Assembly (NCBI GenBank): GCA_016235165.1
Contig: JACRLX010000026.1
Location: forward strand, 1-64,000
Source: Rhodocyclales bacterium
GTDB lineage: Bacteria; Pseudomonadota; Gammaproteobacteria; Burkholderiales; Rhodocyclaceae
Length of the DNA stretch: 64,000 nt
Direction: 5' to 3'
Part shown: positions 39,040-51,184 of the stretch, one piece after another
Numbering within the stretch: position 1 is the stretch's first letter
Layout: each line of letters starts with the position of its first letter
Translations under genes and position numbers: made by a program
Notes under the pieces: generated by a model
Told to the model about the DNA's origin: nothing
Databases searched by the model: none
Seen by the model: the letters and a program-made list of their open reading frames with translations, nothing else

Positions 39040-39980
39040 GGTGGGGCTTTCGCGGGCGCCTGCCGGGCGGCGGCGCGGGAAGCCATGATAGCCCGGCAGG
39101 TCTGCCGCAGCCAGAGCACGGCCGGGTCGAGTTCGGCGCCGGCCTGGCCGTAGAGGAAGAGCTCCAGCCTGGCGTCGGTGAGCGGCAGCGGGTGGATGCG
39201 CGTCGGGTAGGGCGCCGCGGCGAGGCGGGCGAAGCGCGCCGGCAGCGTCGCCAGCAGGTCGCTGGCGGCGGCGACCTGGCAGGCCGTGGCGTAGTGCTGG
39301 CAGCGCAGGCGGATGTCGCGCGCCAGGCCCATGCGCGCCAGCACCATGTCCTCCAGCCCCGGCCCGGCTCGGCGCGAGGAAATCTGGATGTGGCCCTGGG
39401 CGAGGTAGGTGGCAAGGTCGGGCCGGCGCCGCAGCGCCGGATGGTCGCCGCGGGCGACGATGACCAGCGGCTCGGCGAACAGAGGCTCGCGGCTGACGGC
39501 CGCCGAGGTTGGCAGCAGTACGTCGATCGCCAGGTCGATGCCGCCGCCGCGCAATTCGGATTCGAGGCGGCGCCGGTCCACCCGCGTGGCGACCAGCTCG
39601 ACGCCGGGCGCGACCTTGAGCATGCGCTTGACCAGCGGCGGCACCAGCACCGCCTCCATCACGTCGCGCACCGCCAGCGTGAAGCGGCGCCGGCTACTGG
39701 CCGGGTCGAATCCGGTAGCGCCCTGCAGCAGCCCGGAGAGCGAATCCAGCGCGTCGCGCAGCGTGCCGGCCATGGCGCGCGCGCGCGGGGTGGGCACCAT
39801 GCCGCGGCCCTGGCGCTGGAACAGCGGGTCGCCGAGCTGTTCGCGCAGGCGCGCCAGGGCATGGCTGACGGCCGGCTGCGACAGGTTGAGCCGCCGGCTG
39901 GCGGCGCTGATGCTGCCTTCGCGCAGGATGGTGTCGAAGACGACGAAGAGGTTGAGGTCAGCGCGGGCGAGCGGATTCAT
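39036..39980 (-). CDS. LysR-family regulator
   Basis: A 314-residue regulator. The winged HTH (about 8-67) has SISAASRRLNLSQPAVSHALARLRE; the effector domain follows. The N-terminal ADLNLFVVFDTILREGSISAASR is typical of the NodD/LinR side of the family. It heads an operon with a histidine kinase and NarL-type regulator and is divergent from an acyl-CoA dehydrogenase gene, its likely target. Confidence 0.88.
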   Translation of the reverse strand: MNPLARADLNLFVVFDTILREGSISAASRRLNLSQPAVSHALARLREQLGDPLFQRQGRGMVPTPRARAMAGTLRDALDSLSGLLQGATGFDPASSRRRFTLAVRDVMEAVLVPPLVKRMLKVAPGVELVATRVDRRRLESELRGGGIDLAIDVLLPTSAAVSREPLFAEPLVIVARGDHPALRRRPDLATYLAQGHIQISSRRAGPGLEDMVLARMGLARDIRLRCQHYATACQVAAASDLLATLPARFARLAAAPYPTRIHPLPLTDARLELFLYGQAGAELDPAVLWLRQTCRAIMASRAAARQAPAKAPP

Positions 39981-39989
39981 TTATTCATC

Positions 39990-40009
39990 GCATCGATACA
40001 TGATGATGC
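39990..40009. promoter_or_regulatory. Candidate LysR site in the lysR/ACAD gap
   Basis: GCATC and GATGC flank ten bases, containing the nested CATC-N7-GATG of 15 bases that fits the T-N11-A form of LysR sites. It is ten bases from the lysR start codon, so it could give both autorepression and control of the dehydrogenase. Confidence 0.4.
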
Positions 40010-40099
40010 AAACAATGCACTGGATTCAGTATAGCGCCGGGCGTAGGGTGGCGGCCTGCGGCGCATCCGGCGCCGGACCGTCATCGAAGGGAGATCCGC

Positions 40100-41344
40100 A
40101 TGGACTTCGCATTTACCCCCGAGGCGCTGGAACTGCAACGCCGCCTGCGCGACTTCATGGACAGCCACGTGGTGCCGAGGAACCGGCCTTGGCTGAAGGA
40201 AGTCGCCGCCGGGGTCTACCCCGTGTCCTTCATGGCAGACCTCAAGGCCCTGGCCCGCAGCGAGGGGCTGTGGAACCTGTTCCTGCCCCACCTGCGTCCT
40301 GAGGAGCCAGGTCGCGGCCTGAGCAACCTCGACTATGCGCCGCTGGCGGAGATCATGGGCCAGCTGCCCTGGGCCTCGGAAGTCTTCAACTGCAGCGCGC
40401 CCGATACCGGGAACATGGAACTGCTGCATCTCTTTGCCAATCCAGCGCAGTACGAACAGTGGCTGAAGCCGCTGCTGGCGGGCGAGATCCGTTCCTGTTT
40501 CGCGATGACCGAGCCCGATGTTGCCTCGTCCGATGCCACCAACATCGCCACGGTGATCGAGCGCGACGGCGACGACTATGTGATCAGCGGCCGCAAATGG
40601 TTCATCACCGGCGCCGCGCACCCGAACTGCAAGCTTGCCATTGTCATGGGCGTGACCGACCCGGACGCGGACGCGCACCGGCGGCAGAGCATGGTCCTGG
40701 TGCCGATGGACGCGCCTGGCCTGAGCGTGGTGCGCAACATCAGCGTGATGAACCACGTTTCGCCGGACGGGCATTGCGAGCTGCTGTTGCGCCAGGTGCG
40801 CGTGTCGCGTGCCAACCTGCTGGGCGGCGAGGGTGAGGGTTTCGCCATGGCCCAGGCCCGCCTCGGCCCGGGCCGCATCCATCACTGTATGCGCAGCATC
40901 GGCCAGAGCGAGCTGGCCCTGCGCCTGATGTGCGAGCGCGCGCAGGAACGCAAGACCTTCGGCAAGTACCTGCACGAGCATGGCGTGGTGGCGGAGTGGA
41001 TCGCCGAGTCGCGCTGCGAGCTGGAGCAGGCGCGCCTGCTGGTGCTGAAAACGGCGTGGATGATCGACCGCGTCGGCGCCAAGGCGGCGCAGCGCGAGAT
41101 CGCCATGATCAAGGCGGTGGTGCCGCGCATGCAGACACGCATCATCGACCGCGCCATGCAGACCTTCGGCGCCATGGGCCTGTCGCCCGATGCGCCGCTG
41201 GTGGACCTCTGGGGCCACGGTCGCTTCCTGCGCATCGCCGACGGGCCCGACCAGGTACACCTGCGCGCCATCGCGCGCCAGGAAATCAAGGCCAGCCGTG
41301 CCGACTACGGCATCAGTGCGGCCTTCCTCAATGTTGAGGCGTAA
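40100..41344 (+). CDS. Acyl-CoA dehydrogenase
   Basis: A 414-residue FAD flavoenzyme. Residues about 130-165 read SCFAMTEPDVASSDATNI, the FAD/substrate loop, followed by YVISGRKWFITGAAHPNCKL. The C-terminal helical domain has ARLGPGRIHHCMRSIGQSELALRLM, RKTFGKYL and VVPRMQTRIIDRAMQTFGAMG. The sequence is of the ACAD10/11 kind, usually paired with an APH-type kinase such as that at 36293. It probably acts on phosphorylated or hydroxylated acyl-CoA. It is divergent from the LysR gene. Confidence 0.9.
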   Translation: MDFAFTPEALELQRRLRDFMDSHVVPRNRPWLKEVAAGVYPVSFMADLKALARSEGLWNLFLPHLRPEEPGRGLSNLDYAPLAEIMGQLPWASEVFNCSAPDTGNMELLHLFANPAQYEQWLKPLLAGEIRSCFAMTEPDVASSDATNIATVIERDGDDYVISGRKWFITGAAHPNCKLAIVMGVTDPDADAHRRQSMVLVPMDAPGLSVVRNISVMNHVSPDGHCELLLRQVRVSRANLLGGEGEGFAMAQARLGPGRIHHCMRSIGQSELALRLMCERAQERKTFGKYLHEHGVVAEWIAESRCELEQARLLVLKTAWMIDRVGAKAAQREIAMIKAVVPRMQTRIIDRAMQTFGAMGLSPDAPLVDLWGHGRFLRIADGPDQVHLRAIARQEIKASRADYGISAAFLNVEA

Positions 41345-41412
41345 TCATGACTTCGGCCGCCCTGCGGAAGCCGTGAATCGCCAGCTGACTTGCCGAGAGC
41401 CGGCAAACTCGG

Positions 41413-41500
41413 CCCGCCCCCCTTCGCCCCCCCTCCCGGGGGGTTCCTATTGGTTCGCTGCGCTCAATATTTGCGGCGCCCCTTTTGCAGTTTCCACGTA
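41413..41500 (-). repeat. ~90-bp GC-rich intergenic element, copy 2
   Basis: 88 bases like copy 1, including the same CCCGCCCCCCTTCGCCCCCC start and TTCGCTGCGCTCAATAT middle. It begins ten bases after the stop codon of the dienoyl-CoA reductase (minus strand) and lies between convergent genes. Confidence 0.75.
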
Positions 41501-41510
41501 AGGAGATACT

Positions 41511-44099
<2,589 letters not shown>

Positions 44100-44134
44100 C
44101 TATGCAACGAGTTGCAATGCAAGCCTTTGCATAG
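44100..44134. promoter_or_regulatory. Nested palindromes upstream of padR-fadH
   Basis: ATGCAA-gcct-TTGCAT (44117-44132) is perfect; ATGCAA (44102-44107) with TTGCAA (44112-44117) adds a second, imperfect half. The outer ends CTATGCAA and TTGCATAG also pair. PadR proteins bind ATGT-N8-ACAT-like palindromes, so this is the likely operator. Confidence 0.6.
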
Positions 44135-44138
44135 GGTA

Positions 44139-44375
44139 TTACTTCGGCGCGGCAGAAGTCGGCGCTGGCGCTACGGCGGTTTTGTCGGCTGCGGGACGTT
44201 CCGACGGCGGCAGATGGCGGGTTTTGATGGCCGGGGCGTTGCTCGGCGCGTTCTGGCGCGAAAAGAAGCTCCAGGCCATGCCGCCCAGCGCCGTGACGAC
44301 GATGACCACGATGACGATCATGATGCGGTCGCCGCCGGGTTCGTATTGGGAAGAGGGATCGGGCATTTTGTTCAT
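44139..44375 (-). CDS. Small single-span membrane protein
   Basis: A 78-residue protein of unknown function with one membrane helix (about 18-39, IMIVIVVIVVTALGGMAWSFF) and a Pro/Ala-rich C-terminal tail. The ATG may be at 44375 or 44366. The last codons are formed by a copy of the 26-bp motif (APAPTSAAPK), so the tail may have come from that sequence. Confidence 0.55.
   Translation of the reverse strand: MNKMPDPSSQYEPGGDRIMIVIVVIVVTALGGMAWSFFSRQNAPSNAPAIKTRHLPPSERPAADKTAVAPAPTSAAPK
44156..44181 (+). repeat. 26-bp bipartite motif copy
   Basis: AAGTCGGCGCTGG, four bases, ACGGCGGTT. It encodes the C-terminal tail of the small membrane protein on the other strand. Confidence 0.75.
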
Positions 44376-44436
44376 GCGGAAGATTGTAGCGCCGGTTTCT
44401 CTCGATACCGTCCGCTTCGCCAGGCACGTGGAAATG

Positions 44437-44459
44437 AAAACGCCGGCACGGGGCCGGCG
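44437..44459 (-). terminator. Terminator of the PsiF-repeat gene
   Basis: CGCCGGC (44441-44447) and GCCGGCG (44453-44459) form a 7-bp stem with a five-base loop; on the minus strand it is followed by TTTTC and more T, and lies 22 bases after the stop codon. Confidence 0.7.
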
Positions 44460-44480
44460 ATTTCGGGGCTGAAGGCGGGA

Positions 44481-44906
44481 TTATTTGGCCTTGGCGTCCT
44501 TCTCGCACTTCTTGATCGAAGCGGCCTTGGCGGCACCGGCCAGCGGCTTGCCATCCTTGCTCACGGCCTTGGCCTCACAGTCATTGGCCTTGGCGGCGGG
44601 TTTGGCGTCGCCGCCTTCGCACTTCTTCATGAAGGCCTTCTTGGCGGCACCGGCCAGCGGCTTGCCATCCTTGCCCACGGCCTTGGCTTCGCAGTCGCCG
44701 GCGGCGGCTTTGGCAGCGGGGGCGGACGGCGCGGCGGCAGCCGGTTTCGCGGCAGGAGCGGCAGGTTTGGCAGCCTCGGCGGGCTTGGCGGCGGGGGCGG
44801 CGGCAGCGGGCTTTGCGGCTTCGGCCGGTTTCGCGGCGGGAGCTTGGGCCAGGGCCACGCCGGTGGCAAACAGGGTGGACAGGGCGACGGCGATCAGCTT
44901 GTTCAT
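44481..44906 (-). CDS. Secreted PsiF-repeat protein with Ala/Pro/Lys linker
   Basis: A 141-residue periplasmic protein. The signal peptide ends ALA (about residue 20). A low-complexity Ala-Lys-Pro linker (about 21-70) leads to two copies of a PsiF-like unit, each with CEAKAV.KDGKPLAGAAK followed by a second Cys (K-K-C). PsiF in E. coli is induced by phosphate starvation; the function is unknown. The gene stands alone between the membrane protein and hprK. Confidence 0.7.
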   Translation of the reverse strand: MNKLIAVALSTLFATGVALAQAPAAKPAEAAKPAAAAPAAKPAEAAKPAAPAAKPAAAAPSAPAAKAAAGDCEAKAVGKDGKPLAGAAKKAFMKKCEGGDAKPAAKANDCEAKAVSKDGKPLAGAAKAASIKKCEKDAKAK

Positions 44907-44968
44907 GGGGGTTCTCCGGAGAATGGCTACGGCAAATCGCCGTGGCCAATTAACGTGGCCACGGCCCA

Positions 44969-45922
44969 TTAGTTGACCGCGTTGCTGCCGGTGTCGGCGC
45001 GCAGCGCGGCCTCCTGGCGATCGAGAAACTCCTGCATGCTGTCGATGCCGCGCAGCTTGAGAACGGTGGCGCGCACCGCGGCTTCGAGCAAGACGGCGAG
45101 GTTGCGACCCGCCGCCACCGGCAGCGTGACGCGCCGCACCGGCACGCCGAGGATGGTTTCGGTTTGTGCGTCGAGCGGCAGCCGCGCGGCTTCCGGCACA
45201 CCCGGAGTGGGCTTTTGCAGATGCACGATCAGTTTGAGGCGCATCTTGCGCCGGCACGCGGTTTCGCCAAATACGGTGCGAATATTCAGCAGGCCCAGAC
45301 CGCGCACTTCGAGGAAATCCTTGAGCAGCTCGGGGCAGCGACCTTCGAGGGTATCGGAGCCGATGCGCGAGACTTCCACCACGTCGTCGGCCACCAGGCC
45401 GTGGCCGCGCGAAATCAGTTCCAGTCCGAGCTCGCTCTTGCCGACACCCGAATCGCCGGTGATCAACACGCCCATGCCCAGCACGTCGAGGAATACGCCA
45501 TGCAGCGTGCCGGTTTCGGCCAACTGGCGCGAAACGAAGGCGCGCAGGGTGTCGATGACGAAGGCCGATGACATCGGCGTGGTCAGCAGCGGCGTGCCCG
45601 AGGCTTCACAGCCGGCGCGTACGCCCGGATTGATTTCGCAGGTATCGGCGACGATGATCGCCGGCGGTCGGGCGGCGTAGATTTCCTGCATGTGATGCGC
45701 CACTTTCTCGTCAGGGTGGCGCGCGGCCCAGGCGACCTCGGGTGCGCCGATGACTTGCAGGCGTTCCGGGTGCATCAGGTTGAGGTGGCCGATCAGGTCG
45801 GCCGGGGAAACGACGTGTTCGGTAGTGCAGATGGCCCGCGTCATCGGGCCGCTGACCCAGGTGAGCTGCAAGCGCTCCCGATTGCGCTCGAACAGCTCGG
45901 AAACAATCAGCTGGCGTGCCAA
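44969..45922 (-). CDS. hprK: HPr kinase/phosphorylase
   Basis: A 317-residue enzyme that phosphorylates and dephosphorylates a serine of HPr-type proteins. It has the N-terminal family domain (LTWVSGPMTRAI, IGHLNLMHPERLQVIG), Walker A GDSGVGKSE (156-164), the ADDVVEVSRIG stretch and the signature EVRGLGLLNIRTVFG. In proteobacteria it belongs to an incomplete PTS with PtsN. It starts with TTG at 45922, overlapping the ptsN end by 16 bases; no nearer ATG fits. Confidence 0.92.
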   Translation of the reverse strand: MARQLIVSELFERNRERLQLTWVSGPMTRAICTTEHVVSPADLIGHLNLMHPERLQVIGAPEVAWAARHPDEKVAHHMQEIYAARPPAIIVADTCEINPGVRAGCEASGTPLLTTPMSSAFVIDTLRAFVSRQLAETGTLHGVFLDVLGMGVLITGDSGVGKSELGLELISRGHGLVADDVVEVSRIGSDTLEGRCPELLKDFLEVRGLGLLNIRTVFGETACRRKMRLKLIVHLQKPTPGVPEAARLPLDAQTETILGVPVRRVTLPVAAGRNLAVLLEAAVRATVLKLRGIDSMQEFLDRQEAALRADTGSNAVN

Positions 45923-46365
45923 TTGGCGAAGAGGCCGTGCAAGGCGGCGGCATCTGCCACGGCCGCCAGCTGCTCGCGGAACTCGCGATCGGAGAACATC
46001 TGCGCCAGCTCGGAGAGCAGTTGCAGGTGGTGCTCGTTGGCGGCTTCCGGCACCAGCAGGACGAAAATCAGGCCGACCGGCTTGCCATCGGGGGCGTCGA
46101 AGGGCACGCCATTGACCAGGCGCACAAACGCGCCGACCGGCGCCTTGAGCCCCTTGATGCGGCCATGGGGAATCGCGATGCCCTGCCCGAGGCCGGTCGA
46201 GCCGAGCTTTTCGCGCGCGAACAGGGCGTCATAAACGGCGCTGCGGGCCAGGCCCTGATGGTTTTCGAAGAGGATGCCGACCTGCTCGAAGATGCGCTTC
46301 TTGCTGCTGGCATCGAGATGCGCCACCACGTTGTCCAGTGGCAGCAGGCTGGCGATCTGGTTCAT
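45907..46365 (-). CDS. ptsN: PTS IIA-Ntr regulatory protein
   Basis: A 152-residue PTS EIIA of the nitrogen type. The phosphorylated His67 is in GIAIPHGRIKGL, and VGLIFVLLVPEAANEHHLQLLSELAQMF is typical. It relays phosphate state to potassium and nitrogen control rather than moving sugar. It sits between hpf and hprK as in other betaproteobacteria. Confidence 0.93.
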   Translation of the reverse strand: MNQIASLLPLDNVVAHLDASSKKRIFEQVGILFENHQGLARSAVYDALFAREKLGSTGLGQGIAIPHGRIKGLKAPVGAFVRLVNGVPFDAPDGKPVGLIFVLLVPEAANEHHLQLLSELAQMFSDREFREQLAAVADAAALHGLFANWHAS

Positions 46366-46429
46366 GAAAGAGGCGATCCTGCGTAAGAGCGGAGCTTGCG
46401 GCGGCGGGGAGTATAACGCCAAGCGCCGA

Positions 46430-46449
46430 CGGCCGTGTCGCCACGGCCG
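46430..46449. other. Hairpin between hpf and ptsN
   Basis: CGGCCGTG and CACGGCCG form a perfect 8-bp stem around TCGC. There is no T run, so it could be a weak terminator, an RNA processing site or a stabilising structure after hpf. Confidence 0.45.
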
Positions 46450-46458
46450 GGCACGAAT

Positions 46459-46776
46459 TTATTCGCCCTGCTGGCGCTTGTCGTGGTTGTTGTGGTTGGA
46501 GACCTTTTCCTTGTGCTTGACCACCTGACGGTCGAGCTTGTCGGCCACCAGGTCGATGGCGGCATACAGGTCGGCGTCGATGGCGTCGGCAAAGATGTCC
46601 TTGCCCTTTACGTGCAAGGTCACTTCCGCCTTCTGTTGCAGCTTCTCAACCGACAGGATGACGTGCGAACTGGTCACCTGATCGAAATGCCGCAACACCC
46701 GTTCCAGCTTGCCCTTCACGTAGTCGCGAATGGCCGGGGTAACTTCGACGTGATGTCCGGTGATGTTGAGATTCAT
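46459..46776 (-). CDS. hpf: Ribosome hibernation promoting factor (short form)
   Basis: A 105-residue ribosome-binding protein (MNLNITGHHVEVTPAIRDYVKGKLERV, ADAIDADLYAAIDLVADKLDRQV). It helps form inactive 100S ribosomes in stationary phase. GGAG precedes the ATG. It follows rpoN by 26 bases, the standard order. Confidence 0.94.
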   Translation of the reverse strand: MNLNITGHHVEVTPAIRDYVKGKLERVLRHFDQVTSSHVILSVEKLQQKAEVTLHVKGKDIFADAIDADLYAAIDLVADKLDRQVVKHKEKVSNHNNHDKRQQGE

Positions 46777-46802
46777 GATGTCTCCTGGTTTGAAATGTTT
46801 TC

Positions 46803-48263
46803 TCAGAGTGCTTTTCTGAGGTTTACCGGCGGTATGCCGAGCAGCTCGCGGTACTTCGCAACGGTGCGACGCGCCACGACGATGCCCTGCTCGCCGAGGA
46901 TTTCCGCAAGCCGGGAATCCGAGAGCGGTTTCTTGCCGTTCTCGGCACCAACCAGTTGCTTGATCAGCGCCCGGATTGCGGTGGAGGAAGCCGCGCCGCC
47001 GGTGTCGGTGGCGACGTGGCTGCCGAAAAAGTATTTGAGTTCGAAGATGCCGCGCGGACTGGCCAGGTATTTTTGGGTGGTCACGCGTGAAATGGTGGAT
47101 TCATGCAGATTCACCGTTTCGGCGATCTCGCGCAGCGTCAGCGGCCGCATCGCCACCTCGCCGTGGTCGAAAAAGGCGCGCTGGCGGTCGACGATGGCCT
47201 GCGACACGCGCAGGATGGTGTCGAAGCGCTGCTGCACGTTCTTGATCAGCCACTTGGCTTCCTGCAACTGGCCCGCGAGCCCGGCCGAAGAGCCATTGCC
47301 GGAACGGTGGCGTTGCAGGATGTCGGCATACAGGCGGTTGATGCGCAGCCGCGGCATGGCGTCGCGGTTGAGGCTCACCTGCCACTGGCCCTGTGTCTTG
47401 CGCACCGAAACGTCGGGCACCACGTAGCGGGTGTCGATCGGCGCGTACTGGGCGCCGGGGCGCGGGTTGAGGGAGCGGATCAGCGTTTGCGCATCGCGCA
47501 GTTCGTCGTCGTCGCAGCCCAGCGCCTTGCGGATGCGGCTGAAATCGCGCGCCGCGAGGTGGTCCAGGTGCTTCTTGACGATGGCCAGCGCCAGCCTGCG
47601 CTGCGCGCTGTCGTCGAGGCACAGCAGTTGCAGCGCCAGGCACTCCTGGGCATTGCGCGCGCCGATGCCCGGCGGGTCGAAGTTCTGCAGGTGGCGCAGG
47701 GCGATGCCGAGTTCTTCGAGCAGGATTTCACGCAGCTCCGGGTCGTCTTCCGGCCCGACCAGCAGGTCGACCAGCTCGTCCAGCGGCTGCGTCAGGTAGC
47801 CGTCGTCGTCCAGCGCCTCGATCAGGAAGGCGACCAGGGCGCGCTCGCGATCGCCCATCTGGGTCAGGCCAACCTGGGCACCCAGGTGTTCGCGTAGCGA
47901 GGTGGCCGCGGCCTGGGTTTCGCCGCTGTCCATGTCGTCGTCGTTGGGATCGCGCTGTACCGCACCGGACGAAAAACTCATGCCCCAGCCTTCGTCGTCG
48001 CCGCCGCGAGTATCCCCCTGCTCCTCGGCGCCGCTGCTTGCCGGTTGTTGTTGCTGGTGGGCCAGGGCATCGCCGGCCTGGCCGAGGGCGAACACCTGCG
48101 GCTCGCCGGGGTCGTCGCGCTCCAGCAGCGGGTTTTCCTGCAAGGCCTGGTCGATTTCGGCGTTGAGTTCGAGCGTGGAAAGCTGCAACAGCCGGATCGA
48201 CTGCTGCAACTGTGGCGTCAGGGCCAGATGCTGGGATAGCCTGAGCTGGAGTCCTTGCTTCAT
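46803..48263 (-). CDS. rpoN: RNA polymerase sigma-54 factor
   Basis: A 486-residue sigma factor. Region I is [29 protein letters not shown]. An acidic, Gln-rich region II (about 50-120) follows, then the core-binding domain ([15 protein letters not shown]), the HTH ([19 protein letters not shown]) and the RpoN box [10 protein letters not shown] (464-473). It directs promoters with -24/-12 elements under enhancer-binding proteins, none of which is encoded in the window. Confidence 0.96.
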   Translation of the reverse strand: MKQGLQLRLSQHLALTPQLQQSIRLLQLSTLELNAEIDQALQENPLLERDDPGEPQVFALGQAGDALAHQQQQPASSGAEEQGDTRGGDDEGWGMSFSSGAVQRDPNDDDMDSGETQAAATSLREHLGAQVGLTQMGDRERALVAFLIEALDDDGYLTQPLDELVDLLVGPEDDPELREILLEELGIALRHLQNFDPPGIGARNAQECLALQLLCLDDSAQRRLALAIVKKHLDHLAARDFSRIRKALGCDDDELRDAQTLIRSLNPRPGAQYAPIDTRYVVPDVSVRKTQGQWQVSLNRDAMPRLRINRLYADILQRHRSGNGSSAGLAGQLQEAKWLIKNVQQRFDTILRVSQAIVDRQRAFFDHGEVAMRPLTLREIAETVNLHESTISRVTTQKYLASPRGIFELKYFFGSHVATDTGGAASSTAIRALIKQLVGAENGKKPLSDSRLAEILGEQGIVVARRTVAKYRELLGIPPVNLRKAL

Positions 48264-48281
48264 GACTTCTTGTTGTTTGCG

Positions 48282-49018
<737 letters not shown>

Positions 49019-49022
<4 letters not shown>

Positions 49023-49471
49023 GCTTGATCCTCTCCCTGCGGTTCCTTCAGCAAACGGCGCACGATGTCGCCGGCGAAGCCACGGCTTTGCAGAAAACGC
49101 GCCTGCCGGGCCCATTCCTTGGCATTGCCCGGCGCGGCGGAAAACTTGCGGCTCCAGATGGCGCGTGCGCGTTCCATTTCGTCGGGCAGTCCGGCTTGTT
49201 CGATCTGCGCTTCGATCAGTTCTGGCGCCAGGCCGCGCGACTTCAGGCTGTGACGCAGGCGCGAAGTGCCGAGGCGGGCGGCGTTGCCGCGCAGCCAGCT
49301 TTCGGCGGCACGGCTGTCGGATTGCAACTGCGAGGCTTCCATTTCCGCCAGCACCGCCTCGATTTCTTCTGCCGTACCGAGGCCCGCGAGCTTGCGCGCC
49401 AGCTCGGCGCGAGTGTGCTCGCGCCGGGCCAGCAGGCGGATCGCCTCCTGGCGCAGTTCATGATCTTTCAT
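49019..49471 (-). CDS. recX: Regulatory protein RecX
   Basis: A 150-residue helical protein ([61 protein letters not shown]) with the three-helix repeats of RecX. It binds and restrains RecA filaments. It lies 127 bases after recA, separated by a copy of the GC element. Confidence 0.88.
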
Positions 49472-49503
49472 GTCTGAAGAGCAAGAAAGATCATGGGCGG
49501 AAG

Positions 49504-49600
49504 GCCCCCCACCTCCCCAACCCCCGCCCCAGGGCGGGGGCGATTAACCGGCTCGCTTCGCTCGATTGTCACGGGGCGCACTCTTCGCTTGGTTCACGTT
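49504..49600 (-). repeat. ~90-bp GC-rich intergenic element, copy 3
   Basis: On the minus strand it runs from the recA stop codon through CGAGCGAAGCGAGCCGG to a strong stem, CCCCCGCCC with GGGCGGGGG, and further G tracts. The order of blocks matches copies 1 and 2, but the arms differ, so the structure is kept more than the sequence. It may also limit read-through from recA into recX. Confidence 0.65.
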
Positions 49601-50624
49601 AATTGCCCTTTGCCGCTTCGACGGCGCCCGGCGTCGCAACGCCCACGGCCTCGCGTACCTTGTTTTCGATTTCGACCGCGATGTCGCCATGCTCGCGCAG
49701 GAACTCGCGGGCGTTGTCCTTGCCCTGGCCGATTTTCTCGCCCTTGTAGGCATACCAGGCGCCGGATTTTTCGACAATCTTGTGCTCGACGCCGAGTTCG
49801 ACGATTTCGCCGGGCCGCGAGATGCCCTCGCCGTAGAGGATGTCGAAATGCGCCTCGCGGAAGGGCGGCGCCACCTTGTTCTTGACCACCTTGACCTTGG
49901 TTTCGTTGCCGATCACCTCGTCGCCCTTCTTGATCGAGCCGGTGCGGCGGATGTCCATGCGCACCGAGGCGTAGAACTTGAGCGCATTGCCGCCGGTGGT
50001 GGTCTCCGGGTTGCCGAACATGACGCCGATCTTCATGCGGATCTGGTTGATGAACACCACCAGGGTGTTGGTGCGCTTGATGTTGGCGGTGAGCTTGCGC
50101 AAGGCCTGGCTCATCAGGCGCGCCTGCAGGCCGGGCAACTGGTCGCCCATCTCGCCCTCGATCTCGGCGCGCGGGGTCAGCGCGGCGACCGAGTCGATGA
50201 CGATCAGGTCCACGCCGCCGGAGCGGACCAGCATGTCGCAGATTTCCAGGCCTTGTTCGCCGGTGTCCGGCTGCGAGATCAGCAGTTCGGGAACGTTGAC
50301 GCCAAGCTTGGCGGCATACGTTGGGTCAAGTGCGTTTTCGGCGTCGATGTAGGCGGCGACGCCGCCCGCCTTCTGGATCGCGGCCACCACGTGCAGGCAC
50401 AGCGTGGTCTTGCCGGAGGATTCCGGGCCGTAGATCTCGACCACCCGGCCACGCGGCAGGCCGCCTATGCCCAAAGCGATATCGAGGCCGAGGGAGCCGG
50501 TGGAAACGGTTTGCACGTCGTCGGTGGCGAGGCCTTCGCCCATTTTCATGATGGAGCCCTTGCCGAACTGCTTTTCGATTTGGGCCAGGGCGGCCTGGAG
50601 GGCTTTGCTCTTGTTGTCGTCCAT
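49599..50624 (-). CDS. recA: Recombinase RecA
   Basis: A 341-residue recombinase: Walker [10 protein letters not shown] (66-74), Walker [14 protein letters not shown]2 loop [30 protein letters not shown] and a short acidic-poor C terminus. It drives strand exchange and LexA cleavage. No LexA box was recognised in the 68 bases upstream. Confidence 0.98.
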   Translation of the reverse strand: MDDNKSKALQAALAQIEKQFGKGSIMKMGEGLATDDVQTVSTGSLGLDIALGIGGLPRGRVVEIYGPESSGKTTLCLHVVAAIQKAGGVAAYIDAENALDPTYAAKLGVNVPELLISQPDTGEQGLEICDMLVRSGGVDLIVIDSVAALTPRAEIEGEMGDQLPGLQARLMSQALRKLTANIKRTNTLVVFINQIRMKIGVMFGNPETTTGGNALKFYASVRMDIRRTGSIKKGDEVIGNETKVKVVKNKVAPPFREAHFDILYGEGISRPGEIVELGVEHKIVEKSGAWYAYKGEKIGQGKDNAREFLREHGDIAVEIENKVREAVGVATPGAVEAAKGN

Positions 50625-50692
50625 GTTCTGTGTCCTTGAAAGTGATTCGATTATGGCATGGATGGCACAGTTTTTGCGCTACCCCGCCGGCG

Positions 50693-51184
50693 TCAACGGG
50701 TGTCGATCCGGCGCAGCATTCCGGTGAGGGCGTGGATCACCGCCTGGCGGCGGATGGTTTCGCGGTCGCCGGAGAAAACCTGCACCTCCGTTTCTGCCGC
50801 CGCACCGGCTCGACACCAGGCAAAGCATATGGTCCCCACTGGCTTACCAGGTGAGCCACCCGTGGGCCCGGCGATTCCTGTAATTGCCAATGAAATCATG
50901 GCCTTGGAGTTTTTTAGCGCGCCTGTGGCCATCTCGGCGGCGGTTTCCGGGCTCACCGCGCCGAATCTGGTCACGGTTTCGGGGCACACGCCGAGCATTT
51001 CGATTTTGGCGTCGTTGGCGTAGGTCACGAAGCCGCGCTCGAACCATCCGGAACTGCCTGCTGTGTGAGTGATTACTTGCGCGGCCCAGCCTCCGGTGCA
51101 TGACTCGGCGGTGGCGATCAGAAGTCGGCGCTGGAGACACGCCGAGCCCAGGGCCTGCGACAGTTCGAGCAGATCGGAATCCAT
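50693..51184 (-). CDS. pncC: CinA-type nicotinamide-nucleotide amidase
   Basis: A 163-residue single-domain CinA C-terminal protein: LLIATAESCTGGWAAQVITHTAGSSGWFERGFVTYAN, then LAITGIAGPTGGSPGKPVGTICFAW. It removes the amide of nicotinamide mononucleotide. It precedes recA by 68 bases and overlaps the pgpA stop by one base. Confidence 0.93.
   Translation of the reverse strand: MDSDLLELSQALGSACLQRRLLIATAESCTGGWAAQVITHTAGSSGWFERGFVTYANDAKIEMLGVCPETVTRFGAVSPETAAEMATGALKNSKAMISLAITGIAGPTGGSPGKPVGTICFAWCRAGAAAETEVQVFSGDRETIRRQAVIHALTGMLRRIDTR
51122..51147 (+). repeat. 26-bp bipartite motif copy
   Basis: AAGTCGGCGCTGG, four bases, ACGCCGAGC. It is in the cinA-type gene, in a frame different from other copies (the minus strand reads SACLQRRLL). 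Confidence 0.6.
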
